NCBI GenBank assembly: GCA_050734915.1
Contig: JBOHUX010000037.1
Span: 1-16,540, forward strand
Length of the DNA: 16,540 nucleotides
Direction: 5' to 3'
From: JBOHUX01 sp050734915
GTDB lineage: Bacteria > Chloroflexota > Dormibacteria > Dormibacterales > Dormibacteraceae
The notes beneath the pieces were generated by a model. The model had not been told where the DNA came from. It saw only the letters and a list, made by a program, of their open reading frames with translations, and did not search any database. Shown here piece by piece: positions 7,562 to 13,732 of the stretch (its first letter is position 1; each line of letters starts with the position of its first letter). A program made the position numbers and the translations under genes.

Positions 7562-7885
7562 ATGGGGGAGGAGCAGATCGCCTGGACGGCCATGCCATAC
7601 CGGGCTCCGGTCCTCGATGCCACCGGCGAGGAGATCGGCAGCACCGAGTCGCTGCTCGGTGACGAGGCCGAAGACATCTTCCACGGCATCGTCGTCAAGC
7701 TCGCCGACGGTGGTCGCCTGGTCGAGGTGGTGGCGGCCCAGGTGAGCATGATCACCCGCCAGCACGTCCGGCTCTCGGTGGCGTCCGACCAGGTGGCGGG
7801 GCTGCCCGCCTACCGGGAGGAGCACTGGTACCACCTCGGCTGGGGCGGGCTGTTCCGTAAGCGCCCGGAGTGGAAGCAGGACTGA
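7562..7885 (+). CDS. Small PRC-barrel-like protein
   Basis: A 107-residue protein, 12 nt after the PIN/TRAM gene and probably co-transcribed. The pattern of a short strand-turn ending in DATGEEIGSTESLLGDEAEDIFHGIVVKL, then a hydrophobic VVAAQVSMIT strand and an HVRLSV strand, resembles PRC-barrel or DUF2171-type domains. Those bind partners in RNA metabolism or photosynthetic complexes. The tail is Trp/His/Tyr-rich (EEHWYHLGWGGLF) and basic. No signal peptide or membrane segment is seen. ATG 7562 is the longest start; ATG 7592 would remove ten residues. Family assignment is by pattern only. Position beside an RNA-type PIN/TRAM protein suggests, but does not show, a shared role. Confidence 0.7.
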   Translation: MGEEQIAWTAMPYRAPVLDATGEEIGSTESLLGDEAEDIFHGIVVKLADGGRLVEVVAAQVSMITRQHVRLSVASDQVAGLPAYREEHWYHLGWGGLFRKRPEWKQD

Positions 7886-7930
7886 CCCCCCGCCGCCGCC
7901 GGCTCGGCGCCGGTCGGGCCGCGCGCCCGC

Positions 7931-7972
7931 TTACTTATCCTCCGATAAGAATCGGCGCGACTTCGGTAAGCT
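7931..7972 (+). promoter_or_regulatory. Candidate promoter and dyad before the IspD-like gene
   Basis: An AT-rich island contains the inverted repeat CTTATC-CTCC-GATAAG (7934-7949). TAAGCT at 7967-7972 fits a -10 placed 8 nt before ATG 7981, which would make the mRNA leaderless; TATCCT at 7936-7941 is an alternative -10. No ribosome site precedes ATG 7981, consistent with leaderless translation. Confidence 0.4.
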
Positions 7973-7980
7973 CAAGTGCG

Positions 7981-8685
7981 ATGGCCTGGGGCGGTTTGCG
8001 ACGGACGCCGGTCGTGCTCGGCATCATCCCCCTGCCGGCGCCGGACTCGCGCTCCGCCGCGCTCACCACCGGTGCCGGCACGGAGTTGGGCTGGACCCTC
8101 GCCGTGCTCGACACCGTCGGCCACCTCTGCGAGATCGTGATCGCACCCTGCCGGGAGGTGGACCCCGCCATCCCGGCCACGGTGGAGCGCTGCTTCACCC
8201 ACACCCGGATCCGCCTCCAGGACCCCGCCCCCGACCGGCTCACGGCCATCGCCCGGGCCCTGGCGGCCGCCCCTCCCAGCGACCGGGTGCTGGTCCAATC
8301 GCCGGAGCGCCCGCAATCGCCCGCCAGCATCTCGGCGGCGATCCTCGACACGCGGTTCGAGGGGGTGGTGCTCTCGGTGCCGGCCAAGAGCACCTTCAAG
8401 CGGGTGGCCGGCGGGGTCGTCCGGGGGACGTTTCCCCGGGAGACGCTGGTCCATCTGCTCGGCCCCGCGGTATTCGATCGTTCCCTCATCGAGGATGCGC
8501 TCGCCCGCGACCGGGAGGACAGCTGGGCCTGTGGGGACGAGATCGCGCTGGCCCGGCGGGCGGGGATCCGGCTCCGGCTGGCGTCGCGCGAGCACTTCGA
8601 TCCCAGCCCCTCCCTCAGCAGTGCCTTCGAGTTTCTGGATCTCGCCACCTGGTCGGTGGCCGGCATCCCCGCCCTGGAGACGTAG
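7981..8685 (+). CDS. Degenerate IspD-family (cytidylyltransferase-like) protein
   Basis: A 234-residue protein whose fold pattern follows IspD, the CTP:2-C-methylerythritol-4-phosphate cytidylyltransferase, encoded by the next gene. VVLGIIPL matches the first strand. LTAIARALAAAPPSDRVLVQSPERP aligns with the GL...VHDAVRP region, and VVRGTFPRETLVHLLGPAVFDRSLIEDAL with the LWEAQTPQAFD region. GDEIALARRAGIRLRLASRE aligns with the TD-S-E-GxxVxxVEG tail. The CTP-binding AAGxGxRMG loop, its Arg and Lys, and the substrate-binding Asp are all missing. Catalysis of the IspD reaction is therefore unlikely; a regulatory partner, a changed substrate or decay are options. ATG 7981 is preferred over an upstream start at 7870 that overlaps the previous gene and adds an Arg-rich tail. 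The frame is intact, so it is not an obvious pseudogene. Confidence 0.75.
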   Translation: MAWGGLRRTPVVLGIIPLPAPDSRSAALTTGAGTELGWTLAVLDTVGHLCEIVIAPCREVDPAIPATVERCFTHTRIRLQDPAPDRLTAIARALAAAPPSDRVLVQSPERPQSPASISAAILDTRFEGVVLSVPAKSTFKRVAGGVVRGTFPRETLVHLLGPAVFDRSLIEDALARDREDSWACGDEIALARRAGIRLRLASREHFDPSPSLSSAFEFLDLATWSVAGIPALET

Positions 8686-8691
8686 ACGGGG

Positions 8692-8718
8692 TATATTGTC
8701 GGCCTGCACATGTGTGCA
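8692..8718 (+). promoter_or_regulatory. ispD operon promoter with TGCACA dyad operator
   Basis: TATATT at 8692-8697 fits a -10 hexamer; no clear -35 is visible. Eight bases after it begins the perfect dyad TGCACA-TG-TGTGCA (8705-8718), which would cover the transcript start. It matches 11 of 14 bases with 12414-12427 at the gut promoter. A repressor bound here would block initiation. The SorC-family protein encoded in the same operon is the natural candidate, by inference. Confidence 0.5.
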
Positions 8719-8729
8719 TGGGAGTGAAC

Positions 8730-9497
8730 ATGGCGGGACACGCGGTCCCCGATGCCCGGTCCCCCGACGTCGCGGCCGTGGTGCTCGCGGCGGGTGTGGG
8801 GAGCCGCATGGGGGCCTCGGTCAACAAGGTCTTCCTCCTCGTCGGAGGCATTCCCATCCTGGCCCGGGCGCTGGAGCCCTTCGAGTCCAATCCCCAGATC
8901 GCGGAGGTCGTGCTCGTGGCCGCCGCGGACGAGCTGGCCGAGTGCCGCCACCGGGTCCTGGAGCCCTTCGGCTTCAAAAAGGTGCGCGAGGTGGTGATCG
9001 GCGGTGCCACCCGCCACGAGTCGGAGTTCAATGGGCTCCGAGCCCTCGAGCCGAGGATCGAGTCCGGGGCCATCACCATCGCGCTCGTCCACGACGCCGT
9101 CCGCCCCTTCGCCACCGCCGCCCAGATCGACGCGCTGATCGCCGAGACGCGCCGCTCGGGCGCGTCCATCCTCGCCATCCCCGCCGCCGGGAACCTTGCC
9201 GTCCGGGATGCCGACGGGTGTGCCGGCGAGCCGGAGCCCGGGCTCTGGGAGGCGCAGACGCCGCAGGCGTTCGACGCCCGCCTGATACTGGCCGCCCACC
9301 GCGCCGCCTTCGCCGAAGGCTTCCAGGGGACAGACACCTCCTCGGTGCTGGAGCGGACCGGCCGCGGCGTCTCGGTGGTGGAGGGGGGCGAGACCAACAT
9401 CAAGATCACCACCTCAGACGATCTGTTGCTGGCGGCCAGGATCGCCGGTGAGGGGCGCCGGGGCGCCACGTCGCCGTCCGCGAGGGGCGGCGCATGA
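8730..9497 (+). CDS. ispD: 2-C-methyl-D-erythritol 4-phosphate cytidylyltransferase
   Basis: Third enzyme of the MEP isoprenoid pathway; joins CTP and methylerythritol phosphate to give CDP-methylerythritol. The nucleotide loop AAGVGSRMG (R26) is followed by K33, in NKVFL where PKQFL is usual. The GGATRHES segment, VHDAVRP (D122), LWEAQTPQAF, TDTSS and the NIKITTSDDL tail are all present. Length from ATG 8730 is 255. This start has GGGAG 5 nt upstream; GTG 8712 lies inside the dyad, and ATG 8718 is possible. HESEFNGL and TDTSS are atypical versions of family motifs, so a related polyol-phosphate cytidylyltransferase (TarI-like) is a weaker alternative; the clpC-radA-PIN neighbourhood favours IspD. 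The stop overlaps the next start as ATGA. ispF does not follow. Confidence 0.9.
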   Translation: MAGHAVPDARSPDVAAVVLAAGVGSRMGASVNKVFLLVGGIPILARALEPFESNPQIAEVVLVAAADELAECRHRVLEPFGFKKVREVVIGGATRHESEFNGLRALEPRIESGAITIALVHDAVRPFATAAQIDALIAETRRSGASILAIPAAGNLAVRDADGCAGEPEPGLWEAQTPQAFDARLILAAHRAAFAEGFQGTDTSSVLERTGRGVSVVEGGETNIKITTSDDLLLAARIAGEGRRGATSPSARGGA

Positions 9498-10468
9498 CGC
9501 TCGGCACCCGTGGTCGCTCGATGCCGCAGGAGGAGACCGACCTGCTCGCCCAGATCGCCGAGGACTACTACCTCGGCGGAAGCAGCCAGGCCGAGATCGG
9601 CCGCCGGCACAACATCTCCCGCTCCTACGTCTCCCGGCTGCTCAACCGGGCGCGGGAGGCGGGAATCGTCAAGATCTCCATCCAGCGCCCGATCCGGACC
9701 CAGCCCGACCTGGAGCAGGAGCTGGCGGCCCGGTTCGGGCTCGCCGCCTGCGTGGTCGTGGTCGGCGCCGCCGGCGCGCCCGGTGAGAGCCTGCGACTGG
9801 CCGGCCTCGCGGCCGCCGGACACCTGGTCGAGGCGGTCAAGCCCACGGACACGCTCGCGGTCTCCTGGGGCACCGGCATCAAGGCGCTCAGTGAGGGGCT
9901 CCGGGCGAGCCGGGCTCGTGCCGACCATGTCGCGCAGATCTTCGGTGGGCTGAGGCTCGCCACCCATGACATCAGCGGCGCCGACCTGGTGGGACGGATC
10001 GCCCGCCAGCTCGACGCCACCTTCGACTACCTGCATGCGCCGTGGATCGTGGAGAGCGCGGCCCTCGCCGAGGCACTGATGGCCCAGCCGGACGTGGCGG
10101 GGGTGCTGGCGCGGGCGGCCGGGGCCCAGATGGCCTTCGTCGGGGTGGGGGCGACCGGGCAGGGATCGTCCGGCCTCCTGTTCAACCCGACCTATCTGCG
10201 CTTGGAGGAGCTCGCCGAGCTGCGGCGCTCGAATGCGGTCGGCGACATCGCGGGACGGTGCTTCGACGCCCGGGGCCGGCCCTGCCCGCTCAGCTTCGAC
10301 GACCGCATCATCGGGCTCGACCTGGCCGCCATCCGGGAGGTCCCCATCGTGGTCGGGATCGCCGCCGGGGCGCACAAGGGGGCGGCGCTCCGCGCGGCTC
10401 TCGAGGGAGGTCTGATCAACGTGCTGGTGACCGACCGGCCGGCCGCCCTGACCATCATGGGGAGCTGA
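9494..10468 (+). CDS. SorC/DeoR-family sugar-sensing transcriptional regulator
   Basis: Transcription factor of 324 residues. An N-terminal helix-turn-helix (about 17-55, with SQAEIGRRHNISRSYVSRLLNRAREAGIV) is followed by a large SorC-type sugar-phosphate-binding domain. In that domain, LAVSWGTGIKAL, FGGLRL, LHAPWIVES, GDIAGRCFD, DDRIIGLDLAAIREVPIVVGIA and INVLVTDRPAAL are typical. Known relatives (SorC, DeoR of Bacillus, CggR) bind a sugar phosphate effector and control nearby catabolic genes. Start ATG 9494 overlaps the ispD stop (ATGA), so translation is coupled. Its neighbours are PTS enzyme I and a glucitol-type permease, which fits control of polyol uptake. Two matching dyads, before ispD and before gutM, are candidate operators. 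Effector unknown. Confidence 0.92.
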   Translation: MTLGTRGRSMPQEETDLLAQIAEDYYLGGSSQAEIGRRHNISRSYVSRLLNRAREAGIVKISIQRPIRTQPDLEQELAARFGLAACVVVVGAAGAPGESLRLAGLAAAGHLVEAVKPTDTLAVSWGTGIKALSEGLRASRARADHVAQIFGGLRLATHDISGADLVGRIARQLDATFDYLHAPWIVESAALAEALMAQPDVAGVLARAAGAQMAFVGVGATGQGSSGLLFNPTYLRLEELAELRRSNAVGDIAGRCFDARGRPCPLSFDDRIIGLDLAAIREVPIVVGIAAGAHKGAALRAALEGGLINVLVTDRPAALTIMGS

Positions 10469-10474
10469 GCGGTC

Positions 10475-10714
10475 GTGGCCGCTCCGACCGGGGTCGCCTG
10501 CCGGCTCTGCGGCGGGGAGATGATCGCGGGCGTCATCTCGGTCCCCGTCCTCGGCTCGTTCAAGTTCTCCTATCGCGTCCGCACCACCACGGTCGACACC
10601 GAGATCGAGGGACTGATGTGCGCCGGCTGCGGCGGGGTCGTCCTCACGGCTCGCGACCCGGAACGGATCCGACGTGCCCACGACGCCCTGAGGCGCGCTG
10701 ACGGTGGCACCTGA
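10475..10714 (+). CDS. Small zinc-ribbon protein
   Basis: A 79-residue protein with two Cys pairs, C9-x2-C12 and C49-x2-C52. Both sit in knuckle-like contexts (CRLCGGEM, CAGCGGVV), as in zinc ribbons. A central stretch of beta-type residues (VISVPVLGSFKFSYRV) joins the knuckles, and a basic helix (DPERIRRAHDALRR) ends the protein. GTG 10475 lies 6 nt after the sorC stop, and the end overlaps the ptsI start by 11 nt, so it sits in the middle of a coupled operon. No membrane segment is seen. It may bind nucleic acid or protein; the family is not recognised. Its conserved operon position would be worth testing. Confidence 0.8.
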   Translation: MAAPTGVACRLCGGEMIAGVISVPVLGSFKFSYRVRTTTVDTEIEGLMCAGCGGVVLTARDPERIRRAHDALRRADGGT

Positions 10715-12338
10715 GGCGCCGGGCGTGATCCGGGGCACGCCGGCCTCCCCGGGCCGGGCGTCGGGTCCGCTTCACGTCGTCGAGGACGGACCCGGCCCCG
10801 TTACCCCGCTCGAAGCCGGTCCCGGCGAGGTCCGCGCCGCCGCCCAGACGGCCGCGGCCTCCCTCCAGAGCCTGGCCGGAAAGCAGGCGGCGGGCGGCGC
10901 GGGGCAGGCGGTGCTGGAGGCGCAGGCGATGATGCTCGTCGATCCGTCGCTCCTCGTCGCGATCGAGGAGGGACTCGGCGCCGGCCTCGCCGCTCCGGAG
11001 GCGGTGACGCGCGCGGCGGGACGCTTCGCGCGCGAGCTCGAAGAGGCCGGGGACGACTATCTCCGCGAGCGTGCCACGGACATGCGGGAGGCGGGGCGGC
11101 TGCTGCTGGCCGAGCTGGGCGGGACGGGAGCCTCACGGTTGGCCGGCCTGAGCCGCCCCTCGGTGGTGGTGGCGCGCGAGCTGGCGCCCGCGGACACCCT
11201 CAGTGCCGACCGGTCGATGCTGCTGGCGCTGGTGACCGAGGGGGGAGGACGCAACTCCCATGTCGCCATCATCGCCCGCGAGCTCGGCATCCCGGCAGTG
11301 GTCGGGGCTCGGGACGCGGTGGCCGCCGCGCGGCCGGCCCGGGCGGCGGAGGTGGACGGCGGGACCGGTGAGGTCACCCTGCTGGATTCGCTCGCGGGCC
11401 CGCCCGCGAAGTCCGGCCCGCGCTCCGGCGCCTCGCCCGGGGCCGCCTTCCTGCCCCTCATGGGCAACGCCGGCTCGGTCGCCGCCGTGGAGCTGGCGGC
11501 CGCTCAGGGCGCCCGTGGCGTGGGCCTGTTCCGGACCGAGTTCCTCTACCTCGAGCGATCGAGCGCCCCCTCCGAGGAGGAGCAGGAGGAGGCCTACGCG
11601 GCGGCCTGCTCCCTGATGGCGCCCCACCCGGTCATCGTGCGAACGCTCGACACCGGGTCCGACAAGGCGCTGCCCTACCTTCCCGCCGCCCCGGAGCCCA
11701 ACCCCGCGCTGGGCCGCCGGGGGGTCCGCCTGTGGCTCCGCCATCGGGAGCTCCGGGAGCCGCAGGCGCGGGCTCTGGTCCGGGCCGCCCGCCGCTGCCC
11801 GAACCTGTGGGTGATGGCGCCCATGGTTGCCGCCCGGGAGGAGATGGAGGCGGTGCGCCTCACCTTCATGGAACAGGCCGAGCGCCTGGCCTGCCCCCCG
11901 CCCCCGCTCGGGATGATGGTGGAGGTGCCGGCGGTGGCCATCGCCCTCGACCAGTTCGCCGGTCTCGTCGAGTTCTTCAGCGTCGGCACCAACGATCTCA
12001 CGCAGTACGCGGTCGGGGCCGACCGTGAGCTGGACCTCGACGCCTGGTTGGCCGAGTTCAACCCCGGAGTCCTGAGACTGATCGAGGCGGCGATCCGCTC
12101 CGCGCACGCCCTCGAGGTCAAGATCGGCGTCTGCGGCGAGATGGCCGGCACCCCGGAGGGCGCGACGCTCCTGGCCGGCCTCGGCGCCGGCAGCCTCAGC
12201 ATGGCGGCCGGGTGCCTGCGGCCGGTGGCGGAGCGGCTGATCAGCCTGGGCCCCGAGCGCTGCCGCCGGGCCGCGGCGGAGGCGCTGGCCGCCCGCTCGA
12301 CCGCCGAGGCCCTGGCCGCCCTCCGATTCCAGGACTAG
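10704..12338 (+). CDS. ptsI: PTS enzyme I (phosphoenolpyruvate-protein phosphotransferase)
   Basis: Takes phosphate from phosphoenolpyruvate and passes it to HPr in the cytoplasm, starting PTS sugar import. The 544 residues include an N-terminal swivelling part with the phospho-His motif GGRNSHVAIIAR (His186). The C-terminal PEP-binding barrel carries GVGLFRTEFLYLE, RTLDTGSDKALPYL, GMMVEVPAVAI, FFSVGTNDLTQYA and CGEMAGTPE (catalytic Cys477). The length is a little below the common 570-575. The GTG start overlaps the zinc-ribbon stop by 11 nt; no strong ribosome site is seen, which fits coupling. No HPr gene is in the window. A promoter region for the gut genes follows the stop. Group: glycolysis-linked sugar uptake with gutM and the permease genes. 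Confidence 0.96.
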   Translation: MAPEAPGVIRGTPASPGRASGPLHVVEDGPGPVTPLEAGPGEVRAAAQTAAASLQSLAGKQAAGGAGQAVLEAQAMMLVDPSLLVAIEEGLGAGLAAPEAVTRAAGRFARELEEAGDDYLRERATDMREAGRLLLAELGGTGASRLAGLSRPSVVVARELAPADTLSADRSMLLALVTEGGGRNSHVAIIARELGIPAVVGARDAVAAARPARAAEVDGGTGEVTLLDSLAGPPAKSGPRSGASPGAAFLPLMGNAGSVAAVELAAAQGARGVGLFRTEFLYLERSSAPSEEEQEEAYAAACSLMAPHPVIVRTLDTGSDKALPYLPAAPEPNPALGRRGVRLWLRHRELREPQARALVRAARRCPNLWVMAPMVAAREEMEAVRLTFMEQAERLACPPPPLGMMVEVPAVAIALDQFAGLVEFFSVGTNDLTQYAVGADRELDLDAWLAEFNPGVLRLIEAAIRSAHALEVKIGVCGEMAGTPEGATLLAGLGAGSLSMAAGCLRPVAERLISLGPERCRRAAAEALAARSTAEALAALRFQD

Positions 12339-12381
12339 GGCCTCCAGTTCCCGGTCGCCGCCGCTGTCGGAAACTTGGGTC

Positions 12382-12446
12382 TTGCGCGCGGGGACAGCCT
12401 GTGCTAACGTCGCTGCACGTTTGTGCGTTGCGGTGGCATTTGTGCA
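12382..12446 (+). promoter_or_regulatory. gut operon promoter with SorC-type operator candidates
   Basis: TTGCGC (12382-12387) and TAACGT (12405-12410) are separated by exactly 17 bp, a plausible sigma70 promoter starting near 12417. The imperfect dyad TGCACGTTTGTGCG (12414-12427) covers the start and matches the ispD-operon dyad at 11 of 14 positions. A further TTTGTGCAAA (12439-12448) repeats the TTTGTGC half that also occurs at 12420-12426, 19 bp apart. This could be a two-site operator. Confidence 0.5.
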
Positions 12447-12496
12447 AACTCTCTCCGGGGTAGCTGGCCTCAAGTAAGTCGGAGAAGGAGGGTGGC

Positions 12497-13006
12497 GTGG
12501 CGTTCTTACCGATGACGGCGCTCCTGGTGGGCGCGCTCATCGTCACCATGGTGACGGCCCGGCTGCAGCATCGCTACTACTTCCGGACCGTCAACCTTGT
12601 TGCCGCCGCCCATCGCCGCTCCGGGGTCGCGCTCGTCAGCGGGGTCGGCCGGGGGCGCCTTCAGGGCGCCATCGTCATCCTCGCCATCAGGCGCGGCGAC
12701 GGCGCCATCGAGCAGGCGATGCTGATGGAGGGGGCCTCGGTGTTCGCCCGCTTCCGGGAATGCCGGGCATTGCGTGGCGTTCCGATCGAGGCCGCTGCGG
12801 GGCTGCCGCTGGGGGCCGCGGCCAGGCGCGCCCTGGCCGGCGCCACCCGGCAATACCTCCGGCTCCAGGAGCCGGACGACGACCAGGAGGCTTCGGGCCT
12901 GCACGTCCCCGCGCCGGCCGATCTTCCGACCGGCAGTTTCATGGGGCCGCTGAGCTGGCTGGTGGCTCGAGCACGCGGCGCTGGGGGAGGGGCCTTGCAC
13001 GCCTGA
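12497..13006 (+). CDS. gutM: GutM-family glucitol operon activator-like protein
   Basis: A 169-residue protein of the GutM family, which in enteric bacteria is a transcriptional activator encoded with the glucitol PTS. It has an N-terminal membrane-type segment (about 4-22, LPMTALLVGALIVTMVTA). The core LVSGVGRGRLQGAIVILAI then MLMEGASVFARFRECRAL is typical. The C-terminal third is Pro/Ala-rich. The start is GTG 12497, with AAGGAGG 5 nt upstream. It is the first gene of the permease cluster, placed before the IIC gene as in gutM-containing operons of other phyla. The membrane segment makes a classic DNA-binding role doubtful, so it may act at the membrane beside the permease. Confidence 0.85.
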   Translation: MAFLPMTALLVGALIVTMVTARLQHRYYFRTVNLVAAAHRRSGVALVSGVGRGRLQGAIVILAIRRGDGAIEQAMLMEGASVFARFRECRALRGVPIEAAAGLPLGAAARRALAGATRQYLRLQEPDDDQEASGLHVPAPADLPTGSFMGPLSWLVARARGAGGGALHA

Positions 13007-13036
13007 CCATCCCCCGCAGGGGACCACCGGCGACAT

Positions 13037-13048
13037 CGAACCGGTTCG
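13037..13048. promoter_or_regulatory. 12-bp perfect palindrome between gutM and the IIC gene
   Basis: CGAACCGGTTCG is an exact palindrome in the 84-bp gap between gutM and the IIC gene, followed by GGTTTTCGA. It could bind a dimeric regulator or form a transcript hairpin that sets the ratio of GutM to permease. No -10 or -35 was identified nearby. Confidence 0.3.
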
Positions 13049-13090
13049 GGTTTTCGACAGCAGAGAAGACGAGATTCACGGGAGGAGAGC

Positions 13091-13729
13091 ATGGGTCCCG
13101 AGGCGGCGGCGTATCTCAGCTTCGACATCCTCTACTACATCCAGTGGGCAGGGTCCCACTTCATCGGACTCTTCGATGCGGCGGGTGCCCAGTTCGCGGG
13201 CCTCGTCACCGGCATCCTGCCGCCGCTGATCGTCCTCCTGACGGCCATGTACGCGATCGTCAACTTCATCGGCGAGCACCGCGTCACCAACGCCGTCCGG
13301 TGGTCCTCGCGGAACTGGATCACCCGCTACACGGTGATGCCGATCATCTCGGTGCTGCTGCTGACCAACCCCATCTGCTACTCGTTCGGCCGCTTCCTGC
13401 CCGAACGGCAGAAGCCGGCCTTCTACGACTCGGCGGTGTCGTTCGTGCACCCCGTCACCACCTTCTTCCCGTACGCCAACGCGGGTGAGTTGTTCGTCTG
13501 GCTGGGAGTCTCGGACGGGCTGTTGAAGCTGCACCTCTCGGTGGTGCCGCTGGCGATCCGCTACTTCGCGCTCGGGATCGTCGTCATCTTCATCCGCGGC
13601 ATCGTCACGGAACGGATCACCGAGATCCTGATCCGCCGGACCGGCCGCAAGGAGATCTTCGAGGACTTCGACAGGCAGTTCACCGTCGGCGCCGGGAACA
13701 TCGCCGCCGCGCCGGCATTCGGGAGGTGA
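13091..13729 (+). CDS. srlA: PTS glucitol/sorbitol-type IIC component
   Basis: Membrane part of a glucitol-type PTS permease, carrying the sugar across the membrane with the IIBC subunit. The 212 residues (E. coli SrlA has about 187) show family patterns: GHFIGLF-like AGSHFIGLFDAAGAQF, LPPLIVLLTAMYAIVNFIGEHRV, MPIISVLLLTNPICYSFGRFLPE and YFPYANAGE-like FFPYANAGELFVWLG. At least three long hydrophobic segments lie near 36-58, 74-92 and 155-178. ATG 13091 has GGGAGG 5 nt upstream. The stop is 3 nt before the IIBC start. The last 25 residues, after IFEDFDRQF, are soluble. The substrate could be another polyol rather than glucitol. Confidence 0.92.
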   Translation: MGPEAAAYLSFDILYYIQWAGSHFIGLFDAAGAQFAGLVTGILPPLIVLLTAMYAIVNFIGEHRVTNAVRWSSRNWITRYTVMPIISVLLLTNPICYSFGRFLPERQKPAFYDSAVSFVHPVTTFFPYANAGELFVWLGVSDGLLKLHLSVVPLAIRYFALGIVVIFIRGIVTERITEILIRRTGRKEIFEDFDRQFTVGAGNIAAAPAFGR

Positions 13730-13732
13730 GAC

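Noticed and set aside
7870..7980. Upstream start for the IspD-like gene
   Set aside because: It would overlap the previous gene and add an Arg-rich stretch through an AT-rich promoter-like segment. ATG 7981 matches the family length better.
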